This document shows, in pieces, positions 7,819 through 16,181 of a stretch of DNA of 64,000 bases. Positions within the stretch are counted from its first letter, which is position 1. Every line of letters begins with the position of its first letter. The notes below the pieces were generated by a model that saw only the letters and a list, made by a program, of their open reading frames with translations, was not told the origin of the DNA and did not search any database. The DNA lies in NCBI RefSeq assembly GCF_900110735.1, contig NZ_FOET01000014.1, forward strand, positions 94,881-158,880, given 5' to 3'. The position numbers were made by a program, and so were the translations under genes. The stretch comes from Streptomyces radiopugnans. GTDB taxonomy: Bacteria > Actinomycetota > Actinomycetes > Streptomycetales > Streptomycetaceae.

Positions 7819-9735
7819 ATGACAGTCTCCGAACGCGAAGCGCGACAGGTGGCCGAGGCCGCGAGGGAACAGGGCTGGCGCAAGCCGAGCTTCGCCAGGG
7901 AGCTGTTCCTCGGCCGCTTCCGCCTCGACCTGATCCACCCCCACCCCCGGCCCGCGGACGCCGACGCCCGGCGCGGCGAGGAGTTCCTCGCCAGGCTCCG
8001 GGCCTTCTGCGAGGCGGAGATCGACGGCCCGCGCATCGACCGCGAGGGCATGATCCCCGACGAGGTGGTCAAGGGACTCAAGGAACTCGGCGCGCTCGGC
8101 ATGAAGATCGACCCCGAGTACGGCGGCCTGGGCCTGAGCCAGCTCCACTACAACCGCGCCCTGGCCCTGGCCGGATCGGCCAGCCCCGCCGTCGGCGCGC
8201 TGCTGTCGGCGCACCAGTCGATCGGTGTGCCCCAGCCGCTGAAGATGTTCGGCACCGAGGAGCAGAAGAAGGCGTTCCTGCCGCGCTGCGCCCGCGGCGA
8301 CATCTCGGCCTTCCTGCTCACCGAACCGGACGTCGGCTCCGACCCGGCCCGCCTGGCCACCACCGCCGTACCCGACGGCGACTCCTACGTCCTGGACGGC
8401 GTGAAGCTGTGGACCACCAACGGCGTCGTCGCCGACCTGCTGGTGGTCATGGCCCGCGTACCGGCCTCGGAGGGCCACCGGGGCGGCATCACCGCCTTCG
8501 TCGTCGAGGCCGACTCCGAGGGCATCACCGTGGAGAACCGCAACGCCTTCATGGGCCTGCGCGGCATCGAGAACGGCGTCACCCGCTTCCACCGCGTCCG
8601 CGTCCCGGCCGCCAACCGGATCGGCCCCGAGGGCGCCGGGCTGAAGATCGCGCTGACCACCCTCAACACCGGCCGCCTCTCCCTGCCCGCGATGTGCGCG
8701 GGGGCGGGCAAGTGGTGCCTGAAGATCGCCCGCGAGTGGTCCGCGGCCCGCGAGCAGTGGGGCAAGCCGATCGCGTACCACGAGGCCGTCGGAAGCAAGA
8801 TCTCCTTCATCGCCGCGACCACCTTCGCCCTGGAGGCCGTCCTCGACCTCGCCTCCCAGATGGCCGACGACGACCGCAACGACATCCGCATCGAGGCCGC
8901 CCTAGCCAAGCTCTACGGCTCGGAGATGGCGTACGAGATGGCCGACGAACTGGTCCAGATCCGCGGAGGGCGCGGCTTCGAGACCGCCGACTCCCTGGCC
9001 GCCCGCGGTGAACGCGGTGTGCCGGCCGAGCAGATGCTGCGCGACCTGCGCATCAACCGCATCTTCGAGGGCTCCACCGAGATCATGCACCTGCTCATCG
9101 CCCGCGAGGCCGTCGACGCCCACCTGTCGGTCGCGGGCGACCTGGTCGACCCCGACAAGAGCCTCACCGACAAGGGCCGCGCGGCCGTCCGCGCCGGCGG
9201 CTTCTACGCCCGCTGGCTGCCCAAACTGGTCACCGGGCACGGGCAACTACCCACTTCCTATCGGGAGTTCCACCCCGGCGGCCACCCCGACCTGGCCGTC
9301 CACCTGCGCTACGTCGAACGCACCTCCCGCCGCCTGGCCCGCGCCACCTTTCTGGGCATGTCCCGCTGGCAGGCGAAACTGGAGGGCAAACAGGGCTTCC
9401 TGGGGCGGATCGTGGACATCGGCGCCGAACTGTTCGCCATGAGCGCGGCCTGCGTGCGGGCGGAGATGCTGCGCGCCCGGGGCGAGAACGGCCGCGCCGC
9501 CTACCAGCTCGCCGACGCCTTCTGCCGCCAGGCCCGCATCCGCACCGAGGAACTCTTCGACCGGCTGTGGGACAACACCGACGACATCGACCGCAAGGTC
9601 GTGCGCGGCGTGCTGGGCGGCGCGTACACCTGGCTGGAGGAGGGCGTCGTCGACCCTTCCACCCCCGGCCCCTGGATCGCCCCGGCCAACCCCGGCCCCT
9701 CCACCCGCACGGACGTCCACCGCCCCATCCCCTGA
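7819..9735 (+). CDS. acyl-CoA dehydrogenase family protein
   Basis: FAD-dependent acyl-CoA dehydrogenase, 638 residues, longer than the 380-residue soluble type. Residues about 50-430 hold the ACAD fold: GMIPDEVVKGLKELGALGMK, AFLLTEPDVGSDPA, WTTNGVVADLLVVMAR, and the C-terminal FAD/active-site region RINRIFEGSTEIMHLLIARE. About 200 further helical residues follow, as in the VLCAD/ACAD9-like group, which suggests a long-chain substrate. ATG at 7819 follows GAGGTGAACCGCG. It stands alone, divergent from lacI; the adjacent palindromes could influence it, but no functional link to sugar use is evident. Confidence 0.88.
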   Translation: MTVSEREARQVAEAAREQGWRKPSFARELFLGRFRLDLIHPHPRPADADARRGEEFLARLRAFCEAEIDGPRIDREGMIPDEVVKGLKELGALGMKIDPEYGGLGLSQLHYNRALALAGSASPAVGALLSAHQSIGVPQPLKMFGTEEQKKAFLPRCARGDISAFLLTEPDVGSDPARLATTAVPDGDSYVLDGVKLWTTNGVVADLLVVMARVPASEGHRGGITAFVVEADSEGITVENRNAFMGLRGIENGVTRFHRVRVPAANRIGPEGAGLKIALTTLNTGRLSLPAMCAGAGKWCLKIAREWSAAREQWGKPIAYHEAVGSKISFIAATTFALEAVLDLASQMADDDRNDIRIEAALAKLYGSEMAYEMADELVQIRGGRGFETADSLAARGERGVPAEQMLRDLRINRIFEGSTEIMHLLIAREAVDAHLSVAGDLVDPDKSLTDKGRAAVRAGGFYARWLPKLVTGHGQLPTSYREFHPGGHPDLAVHLRYVERTSRRLARATFLGMSRWQAKLEGKQGFLGRIVDIGAELFAMSAACVRAEMLRARGENGRAAYQLADAFCRQARIRTEELFDRLWDNTDDIDRKVVRGVLGGAYTWLEEGVVDPSTPGPWIAPANPGPSTRTDVHRPIP

Positions 9736-9777
9736 CCGCGCCGCCCCCGGTTCGCCCGGCCCGCCATCGGCAGGCGG

Positions 9778-10524
9778 CTACCCCGGCACGGTGAGACCCG
9801 CGGCACGGGCCAGGACGCGGGCCGTTGTGCGGCCGGCCTCCAGGGCGTCCGCGCCGCGGGCCGGGACGCACCGCTCCCGCGCGGGGTCGTACTCGGTCAT
9901 CACCGCGCCCGCGTGGTCGGTGCCGGTCTCGGTGAGGGTGACCGGCCACCCCCACCGGCGGAGGACGGGCACGAAGTCCCGCGAGTGACGGATGTCCGCG
10001 ATGCCGTCGGCGGTGCCGTGCACCAGATGGACCGGGACCGGGGCCGCGGACGTCGCGGCCAACGCGTCACGCAGGTCGCGCAGCCCCATCTCCGGGCGCT
10101 CCCACAGGTACCTGCCCGCGATCCCGGCGACCGCCGCGGGCCGCCACCCGTCCACCAGCTCGGGCCGGACCGCGACGCTCACCGCGGCGTACGCGCCCAG
10201 CGACCAGCCGGCCAGCACGATCCGGCCGGCGTCGCCCCCCGGTTCACCGGCCCGCTCCCGGACGAAACGCACCGACGCCCGCAGATGCCCCCAGCCGCCG
10301 TCGGGTGCGTCCGGGCGCCAGTCGGGCACCACGACCGTCAGACCCAGCGCGGCGGCCTGACGGGCGACCGGCGCGAGCACATCCCGTTCGTCCGGCCCCC
10401 TGCCGTGCCAGAGGAGGACGATGGGCGCGGCCGCCGGGGCGCTGACGGGCCGGTGGATGTCCAGTAACCGGCCGCCGGGTTCGTAGACGACGCCTTGTTC
10501 GGTGCTGACAGTGGTCTCGTTCAC
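9778..10524 (-). CDS. alpha/beta-hydrolase fold protein
   Basis: Small esterase/lipase-like protein of 248 residues. IVLLWHGRGPDER gives the oxyanion-region HG motif; the nucleophile elbow is AGWSLGAYAA; VHLVHGTADGIADI carries the likely acid; TGTDHAGAV supplies the catalytic His. No signal peptide is present. The organisation resembles BD-FAE/dienelactone-type serine hydrolases. The substrate cannot be inferred. It is convergent with the acyl-CoA dehydrogenase gene 42 bases away and separated from the subtilase behind it by a strong terminator. Confidence 0.75.
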   Translation of the reverse strand: MNETTVSTEQGVVYEPGGRLLDIHRPVSAPAAAPIVLLWHGRGPDERDVLAPVARQAAALGLTVVVPDWRPDAPDGGWGHLRASVRFVRERAGEPGGDAGRIVLAGWSLGAYAAVSVAVRPELVDGWRPAAVAGIAGRYLWERPEMGLRDLRDALAATSAAPVPVHLVHGTADGIADIRHSRDFVPVLRRWGWPVTLTETGTDHAGAVMTEYDPARERCVPARGADALEAGRTTARVLARAAGLTVPG

Positions 10525-10612
10525 GTCCGGTCGAACGGTTCGGGCTGGGTGAAGGTGCCGGGCGGGACGGCCCGTTCCTTCCGGTCCGGGGGCGACCGGC
10601 CGCGAGCGGCGC

Positions 10613-10646
10613 GACAGGGCTCCCGGCCGAGGCCGGGAGCCCTGTC
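10613..10646 (-). terminator. terminator of the secreted subtilase gene
   Basis: A perfect 16-bp inverted repeat (GACAGGGCTCCCGGCC and complement) with a 2-base centre, 30 bases beyond the subtilase stop on the minus strand. Confidence 0.85.
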
Positions 10647-10675
10647 AGCGGTGTCGGCCGCCGGACTCGCCGAGA

Positions 10676-11920
10676 TCAGAAGGAGGAGACGTCCAGCAGC
10701 TTCTCCTTGCTCCCGTCGGGGTCCCCGGCGGGCCAGGTGTAGTCGGTGGTGCCCGCCGACTGCAGGGCGGACTTCACCGTGCCCGGGGAGGCGCCGGGGT
10801 GGCCGGCGAGGTACAGGGCCGCTCCACCGGCGACGTGCGGCGCGGCCATGGAGGTGCCGGAGATCGTGTTGTAGCCGCCCCTCATCCAGGTGGACTCGAT
10901 GCAGACGCCCGGGGCCATGATGTCGACGTCGGCACCGTGGTTGGAGAAGTCCGCGATGGTGTCGTCGACGTCGGTGCGGCAGGTGGGCGCGCCCTCGCCG
11001 CCGGGCCTGCCGTCGAAGTCGGCCAGCGCGCTGACGGTGATGACCTCGTCGTAGGCGGCCGGCACGTGGTTGGCGGAGTCGTCCGCCTCGTTGCCGGCGG
11101 CCACCGTGTAGGTGACGCCCGCGGCGACCGATCTGCAGATCGCCTCGTGCAGGGCGTCCTTGTTGCTCCCACAGGCGCTGTCGGTGCCGGAGCCGCCGAG
11201 GCTCATGTTGGCGACCTCGATCTTGTCGGCGTTGGCGGTCACGTAGTCGACGCCGCAGATCACGTCAGACCAGGAGCCGCTGCCGGAGTTGCCCAGCACG
11301 CGGACCGGCCAGATTCGCGCGCCGGGCGCCACCCCGACGACGCCGTCGCCGTTGTCGAGCGCGCCGATCGTGCCCGCCACGTGGGTGCCGTGGCCGTTGC
11401 CGTCGTCGGCGCTGTTGCCCTTGGAGCAGTTCATGGCCCCGGCGGTGTTGACGTTGAGGTCGGGGTGGTCGAGGTCGACGCCGGAGTCGATCACCGCGAC
11501 GTCGACGTCCACGCGCTCGTCCGCACCGTCGATGCCCGCTGTGGAGCTGAGTTCGGCGTTCGCCCGGTCGATGCCGGTCGGGGTGCTCTGGGCGGTGGTG
11601 GTGGCCACGCCGTCGGCCTGGACCAGCAGGACGCGGGAGTCGCGGGCGATGCGCTCCGCGGCGGTGGAACTCATACGGGCCGAGTAGCCGCGGATGGCGC
11701 TGCGGTAGACGTGGCCGACGGAGGCGCCGTGGGCGCGGGAGTGCTCGGCCGCCACCGACGGGGAGTCGGCGGTGGCGCGGAGCATGACGATGTAGCTCCC
11801 GGCGGAGGAGCCGGCGTCCGCCGGAGCGGCGCCGGCCGGAAGCGTGGCGGCGACCAGGCCGCCGGTGACGAGGGCTGCGACGGGGAAGACGGCTCGAAGC
11901 CGCTTCGCAAAGGCTCTCAT
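10676..11920 (-). CDS. secreted S8 serine peptidase (proteinase K/aqualysin-like)
   Basis: Extracellular subtilase of 414 residues. There is a signal peptide (residues 1 to about 31, ATLPAGAA) and an I9 propeptide (about 40-105, SYIVMLRATADSP). The catalytic domain has D145 (VAVIDSG), H177 (GNGHGTHVAG) and S357 (SGTSMAAPHVAGG), with oxyanion N277 in AAGNEAD. All catalytic residues are present. The mature length fits S8A proteinase K-type enzymes without extra C-terminal domains. Role: nutrient proteolysis or processing outside the cell. AAGGAAAGG lies upstream of the ATG, and a 30-bp dyad lies about 140 bases upstream. Confidence 0.92.
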   Translation of the reverse strand: MRAFAKRLRAVFPVAALVTGGLVAATLPAGAAPADAGSSAGSYIVMLRATADSPSVAAEHSRAHGASVGHVYRSAIRGYSARMSSTAAERIARDSRVLLVQADGVATTTAQSTPTGIDRANAELSSTAGIDGADERVDVDVAVIDSGVDLDHPDLNVNTAGAMNCSKGNSADDGNGHGTHVAGTIGALDNGDGVVGVAPGARIWPVRVLGNSGSGSWSDVICGVDYVTANADKIEVANMSLGGSGTDSACGSNKDALHEAICRSVAAGVTYTVAAGNEADDSANHVPAAYDEVITVSALADFDGRPGGEGAPTCRTDVDDTIADFSNHGADVDIMAPGVCIESTWMRGGYNTISGTSMAAPHVAGGAALYLAGHPGASPGTVKSALQSAGTTDYTWPAGDPDGSKEKLLDVSSF

Positions 11921-12446
11921 GTCGTTGGAATCTGCCTTTCCTTGTCCGGATCACGGGCAATGAAGGCAAGGCGACACCCACGCCGCCCGGAGTTGCCGGA
12001 CGGCGCCTTGGCAGCGGGTGGTCAGGACGCGCCCAGGCGTGCTCGCTTCGCCCCACACCCGCTGGTGATGTGTTCATGACCAGCGGGTCGCGAATATGGA
12101 ACACCGGACTCCGGAAGGAGACAAGGGGGCCGACAGAGGTGGACCGAAGCCGTGGGTCGTCTCCGGGCGCCTGCCGGTGAGGCGGAAGCCGGTGAGCGGG
12201 CACCGCGGCGGTTGCGCTCGCCGCTCCTGCCGCCGTCCGGATCGCCGGATCCTCCCGACCCGTATCCCGCGCCACGGCTGATCCGCTCCGGTACCTCCGC
12301 GCCCCCGCACCACCGTCGCCGCCGGCAGGGCGTCCGGGGCCCGACGGCAGCGGCCGGCCGGCCCGCCGCGAACGCGAGCGGTCCGGGACGGCGGACCCAC
12401 ATCGAATCGTGCGGTGCCCGGGAGGAGCTTTCGGCTCTGTGCCCGC
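11921..12446. other. 526-bp intergenic region with one operator-like dyad
   Basis: No convincing gene. Open frames here show poor codon bias and no recognisable domain. The region carries the upstream signals of the subtilase gene and the trailing end of the GNAT gene. The one conspicuous element is the dyad at 12058-12087. Confidence 0.6.
12058..12087. promoter_or_regulatory. 30-bp dyad upstream of the subtilase gene
   Basis: Arms CCCGCTGGTGATG and CATGACCAGCGGG (13 bp, one mismatch) separated by TGTT, about 140 bases from the subtilase start. This suits a dimeric-regulator operator. A hairpin at the end of the GNAT transcript is the alternative. Confidence 0.5.
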
Positions 12447-12974
12447 TCACACGCGGCTGAACGGCTCGGCGTAGGCGAAGGTGCCGCGCAGGGCGGGGTC
12501 TTCGGGGTCGTACGCGGCCAGGGTGCGGACCTGGAAGTACTCGCCCCAGGCCGGGTCGGGCGGGGCGATGCCGTACTCGGCGGAGGTGCGGAAGCCGAAG
12601 CGGCGGTAGTAGGCGGGCTCGCCGAGCAGGGCCACCAGCGGTTCGCCGAGGGCGTCGGCCGCGCCGAGCGCGGTGTGCATCAGCGCCGAGCCGGTGCCGC
12701 GCCCCTGGTGGCCGGGGTGGACGCTGATGGGGCCGAGCCCCAGCGCGGGCGCGGTGCCGATGTGCCCCCGGGTGCACACCACATGCCCGACGACCTCGCC
12801 GCCGGGGCCCTCGGCCACCAGCGACAGGGCGGGCAACCACGCCTCGCAGCCGCGCAGTTCGTCCAGCAGGGTGACCTCCACCGGTACGGGCGTCTGCGAC
12901 CGGGCGGCGAAGGCCGCACCGGTCACGGCGCGTACGGCGGAAACGTCGGCGGGGCTCTCGCGTCGAATCAGCAC
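12447..12974 (-). CDS. GNAT-family N-acetyltransferase
   Basis: Acetyl-CoA-dependent N-acetyltransferase of about 175 residues. The GTG at 12974 gives VLIRRESPADVSAVR, the typical beta-1/alpha-1 start of a GNAT fold; longer upstream readings are arginine-rich noise. The acetyl-CoA loop is LGPISVHPGHQGRGTGSALM, and the C-terminal half contains YYRRFGFRTSAEYGI, matching the YhbS-like group. The substrate is unknown. It is divergent from the padR operon, with about 280 bases between. Confidence 0.82.
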   Translation of the reverse strand: MLIRRESPADVSAVRAVTGAAFAARSQTPVPVEVTLLDELRGCEAWLPALSLVAEGPGGEVVGHVVCTRGHIGTAPALGLGPISVHPGHQGRGTGSALMHTALGAADALGEPLVALLGEPAYYRRFGFRTSAEYGIAPPDPAWGEYFQVRTLAAYDPEDPALRGTFAYAEPFSRV

Positions 12975-13218
12975 CGGGGCAGTCTGTGCCGCCGCCCGGG
13001 GCACGGGCAACGGGATTACGCCCCACCGGTGGGCGGCCGGCCCTCCGTGCGCATCCGCTCCGGGAAGGCCGTCCACGGCGCGGCGGGCGGCGCGGTGACG
13101 CGCCACGCGCTCGCGGTGGCCGAGGCCGCCCCGACGGCGCCCACCGTGCTGTACGCCTCCGGCGCAGCCCGGCTGCTCGCCTCCGGGAGAGCGGCAACAG
13201 ACCTGAGGGAGAAGCGAC

Positions 13219-13255
13219 TTGACGGCAACTATTCTCTCAGGGAATAGTCGCCGTC
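13219..13255 (+). promoter_or_regulatory. padR promoter with overlapping operator palindrome
   Basis: TTGACG at 13219 and GAATAG at 13242 are spaced 17 bp, which would put the transcription start at or next to the ATG at 13256. Superimposed is a 35-bp dyad, 13221-13255: GACGGC-A-ACTATTC, 7-base spacer, GAATAGT-C-GCCGTC. The 14-bp arms have one mismatch and end exactly at the start codon. No Shine-Dalgarno sequence fits in front of the ATG. Together this looks like a leaderless, autorepressed promoter. Confidence 0.65.
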
Positions 13256-13795
13256 ATGTCCACCGCAGCCCATGTACTGCTCGCCCTGCTGGCCGCCGGG
13301 CCGCAGCACGGCTACGACCTGAAGAAGGCGCACGACCAGCGCTTCCCCAAGACCAGACCGATCGCCTTCGGCCAGGTCTACGGCACGCTCGGCAGGCTGG
13401 AGCGCGACGGCCTGGTGGAGAAGCGCGGGCAGAGCCGCGAAGGGGGGCCGGACCGCACCGAGTTCGCCCTCACCGACGCCGGACGCGAGAAGCTGCGCGC
13501 CTGGCTGGAGGAGATCGAGACCCCGGCCCCGTACGTCACCAGCACACTGCTGGCCAAGGTCGTCGTCGCCCTGCTGGTCAACGGCGTCGAACAGGCCCGC
13601 GGCTACCTCGCCGAGCAGCGCCGGGCGCACACCGCGCGGCTGCGCGAGCTGACAGCCGTCAAGACCGACCCCGAGTCCTCGCTCGGCGACGTGATCGCCG
13701 CGGACTTCGCCATCGCCCATCTCGACGCCGACCTGCGCTGGTTGCACACCACGCTGGACCGCGTCGCCGACCTGCACCGGGAGGTGCACCCATGA
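13256..13795 (+). CDS. PadR-family transcriptional regulator
   Basis: Repressor of 179 residues. The winged helix (residues about 3-80) contains LLALLAAGPQHGYDLKKA and GQVYGTLGRLERDGLVEKR. The C-terminal helical dimerisation domain (about 95-179) is the Vir_act_alpha_C-like part. Its stop overlaps the next ATG (ATGA), so it heads an operon with an ABC ATPase and an FtsX-like permease. PadR proteins commonly repress such efflux operons and release DNA on binding a drug or phenolic ligand; the ligand here is unknown. The 35-bp dyad at the start codon is the obvious operator. Confidence 0.9.
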   Translation: MSTAAHVLLALLAAGPQHGYDLKKAHDQRFPKTRPIAFGQVYGTLGRLERDGLVEKRGQSREGGPDRTEFALTDAGREKLRAWLEEIETPAPYVTSTLLAKVVVALLVNGVEQARGYLAEQRRAHTARLRELTAVKTDPESSLGDVIAADFAIAHLDADLRWLHTTLDRVADLHREVHP

Positions 13796-14490
13796 CGCTC
13801 CTGCAAGCACGCGGGATCGTGAAGTCCTACGGGCCGACGCCCGCGCTCCGCGGCGTCACCGTGGAGCTGGCCGAGGGCGAGATCCTCGCCGTCACCGGAC
13901 CCAGCGGCTGCGGCAAGTCCACACTGCTGCACTGCCTGTCCGGAATCCTGCGCCCCGACGCGGGCGAGGTGCTGTACGGGGGTCAGCGCCTCGGCACCCG
14001 CTCGGAGGCCGACCGCTCCCGGTTGCGGCGCACCGACTTCGGAGTGCTGTTCCAGTTCGGGCAGCTCGTCGCCGAACTGACGGCGGCCGAGAACGTCGCC
14101 CTGCCGCTGCTGCTGGCCGGCAAGGGGCGGCGCGAAGCCCGTACCGCCGCGCTGAACTGGCTGGAGCGGCTGGAGGTGGCCGACGTGGCCGACTCCCGGC
14201 CCGGCGAGATGTCCGGCGGCCAGCAGCAGCGGTGCGCCGCGGCGCGGGCGCTGGTCACCGAACCGAAGGTGCTCTTCGCCGACGAACCCACCGGCGCGCT
14301 GGACGCGCTGGCCGGGGAACGGCTGCTGGGACACCTGACGAGGGTCGCCCAGGAGCAGCGCACCAGCGTCGTGCTCGTCACCCACGAGGCGTCCGTGGCC
14401 GCCTACGCCGACCGCGAGATCACCCTGCGGGACGGCGCGTCGGACCCGACCGGACTCGGTGCCTACGTGCCGGCGGGCGGCCGCCCGTGA
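13792..14490 (+). CDS. ABC transporter ATP-binding protein (MacB/LolD-type)
   Basis: ATPase subunit of 232 residues that pairs with the FtsX-like permease encoded next. Walker A is GPSGCGKST, the Q-loop region is LFQFGQLVAELTAAEN, the signature is MSGGQQQRCAAARAL, Walker B is VLFADEPTGALD, and the switch His is in LVTHEAS. LFADEPTGALD is characteristic of the MacB/LolD family of mechanotransmission or export ATPases. ATGA overlap with padR and GTGA overlap with the permease indicate tight translational coupling. Likely role: efflux or extrusion of an envelope-active compound. Confidence 0.9.
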   Translation: MTLLQARGIVKSYGPTPALRGVTVELAEGEILAVTGPSGCGKSTLLHCLSGILRPDAGEVLYGGQRLGTRSEADRSRLRRTDFGVLFQFGQLVAELTAAENVALPLLLAGKGRREARTAALNWLERLEVADVADSRPGEMSGGQQQRCAAARALVTEPKVLFADEPTGALDALAGERLLGHLTRVAQEQRTSVVLVTHEASVAAYADREITLRDGASDPTGLGAYVPAGGRP

Positions 14491-16052
14491 AACCCACCGC
14501 ACTGCTCAGACTGGCCCTGGCCGGAACGCGTACCGACACCCTGCGGGTGGTGCTCACCGCCGTCAGCGCCGCCCTCGCCGCACTGGCGGTGCTCGCCGCG
14601 CTGACGGTGCTGGCCATCCCCGTTCCCGCCGGCTTCGGTCCGCGTGACGGCAGTGACGCCTGGGCCGACCAGTACACCAGCGCACTCCTCAAAGAACCCG
14701 GACTGCGCCCCGGTGTGGCCGCCGGCCTGCTGTTGCTCACCATCCCCGTGCTGGCCCTGGCGGGCCAGTGCGCCCGGCTCGGTGCGCCCTCCCGCGACCG
14801 GCGGCTCGCCGCGATCCGGCTGGCCGGCGGCACTCCGCGCCAGGCGATGACCGTCGCCGCCGCCGAGACGGGGGTGGCGAGCCTGCTGGGCACCTGCGCC
14901 GGACTCGTGGTCTGTCTGGTCGGACGCGAGGTAATGCACCGGCCGGACGCCGAGGGCAGGATTCCGCTGCCCACCGACGTACTGCCCTCCGTACCCGCAC
15001 TGGCCGCCGCCGTGCTCGGGCTGCCGCTGCTGGCGGCGCTCGCGGCCGCGGTGATGCTGCGCCGGGTGATCGTGACTCCGCTCGGAGTGACCCGGCAGGC
15101 GCGGTCGAAGCGTTCGCCGAGACCGTGGCCCGCCGTCCTGATCGTGCTCGGTGTGGGGGCCTCCCTCGCCCTCGAAGCGATCCGGAAGAACTACGAGGAC
15201 TCCGGTGACCCGGCCTTCGTCTCTCCACTGCCGCTCCTGCTGCTCTTCGGGGGCGGACTCATGGCCGCCCTCGGCGTGGTGCTCGGCACCGGCTGGATCT
15301 CCCACGCCACCGGTCGGGTGCTGCACCGCTTCGCCCGCCGTCCGGCCCCGCTGCTGGCCGCCCGCCGGCTGCTCGCCGACCCCTGGCACGGCAGCCGCAC
15401 CCTCGCCGCCCTGCTGGTGGCCGTGGTCTTCGGCGCGGGAGCGCTGGCCGTACGCGCCTTCTTCGCCACCATGCTGGAGGCGCGGCAGGAGGTGCAGCGC
15501 TTCTACGACGAGGCGGCCGGGCAGGAGACGACGGGCGGATACGGCTCGGACACCTTCTACCTCGACGCCATGGACGTGGTGGACACCGCAGTCGTCGTGG
15601 GGCTGGTGATCGCGGCGGCCGGTCTGCTGGTCACCGTCGCCGAGGCCGTCGTCGCCCGCCGCCGCTCCCACGCGGCCCTGGCCGCCGCGGGCGTGCCCCG
15701 CTCGGTGATGGGCCGGGCCCTGGTGTGGCAGACGTTCGCGCCCCTGGTCCCGGCCGTGGCGCTGGCGATGACCGTGGGCACCCTGATGGGCCGGGGATAC
15801 TTCGGCGCGGAGGTGCGGGAGGGCGGCGGCCAGGCGCAGACCTGCGACGCGGCCCCGGCCCTGTGCGAGGAGAACTTCGAGAAGTACAGCCACCTGATCG
15901 AGGTCCCCGACGTGGTGCGCGCCGTCCCCGTGCCCCTGGACGACCTCGCCCTCCACGGGCTGGGCGTACTGGTCCTCGTCGCGGCCGCCACCGGCCTCGG
16001 GCTGCTCTTCCTGCGCCCGGGCACCTCGGTGGAGGAACTGCGCACCGGCTGA
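14487..16052 (+). CDS. FtsX-like ABC permease
   Basis: Integral membrane partner of the preceding ATPase, about 521 residues, starting at GTG 14487 in a GTGA overlap. An N-terminal membrane segment (LRVVLTAVSAALAALAVLAALTVLA) is followed by two FtsX-like blocks of three to four helices. They lie around residues 75-200 and 330-500, with a long charged stretch between. APSRDRRLAAIRLAGGTPRQ is the conserved coupling region of this family. An extracellular Cys pair (TCDAAPALCEE) lies near residue 455. The substrate is unknown; control by the neighbouring PadR is likely. Two 11-bp direct repeats follow the stop. Confidence 0.85.
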   Translation: MKPTALLRLALAGTRTDTLRVVLTAVSAALAALAVLAALTVLAIPVPAGFGPRDGSDAWADQYTSALLKEPGLRPGVAAGLLLLTIPVLALAGQCARLGAPSRDRRLAAIRLAGGTPRQAMTVAAAETGVASLLGTCAGLVVCLVGREVMHRPDAEGRIPLPTDVLPSVPALAAAVLGLPLLAALAAAVMLRRVIVTPLGVTRQARSKRSPRPWPAVLIVLGVGASLALEAIRKNYEDSGDPAFVSPLPLLLLFGGGLMAALGVVLGTGWISHATGRVLHRFARRPAPLLAARRLLADPWHGSRTLAALLVAVVFGAGALAVRAFFATMLEARQEVQRFYDEAAGQETTGGYGSDTFYLDAMDVVDTAVVVGLVIAAAGLLVTVAEAVVARRRSHAALAAAGVPRSVMGRALVWQTFAPLVPAVALAMTVGTLMGRGYFGAEVREGGGQAQTCDAAPALCEENFEKYSHLIEVPDVVRAVPVPLDDLALHGLGVLVLVAAATGLGLLFLRPGTSVEELRTG

Positions 16053-16181
16053 CGGCCGGACGACGGCCTGACGACGGCCTGACGGCGGCGGGGCGTCGGC
16101 GGGGGCGTCGGCCGGGTGGCGCGGTGCGGCGCGGCGCGACGTGGTGTCCGGGCCGTCTCGCGGACCGGACACAATAGGGGG

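Noticed and set aside
16061..16082. Two 11-bp direct repeats (CGACGGCCTGA) after the FtsX-like gene stop
   Set aside because: Short and isolated in a GC-rich gap, without a partner motif or dyad; likely a replication slippage remnant.
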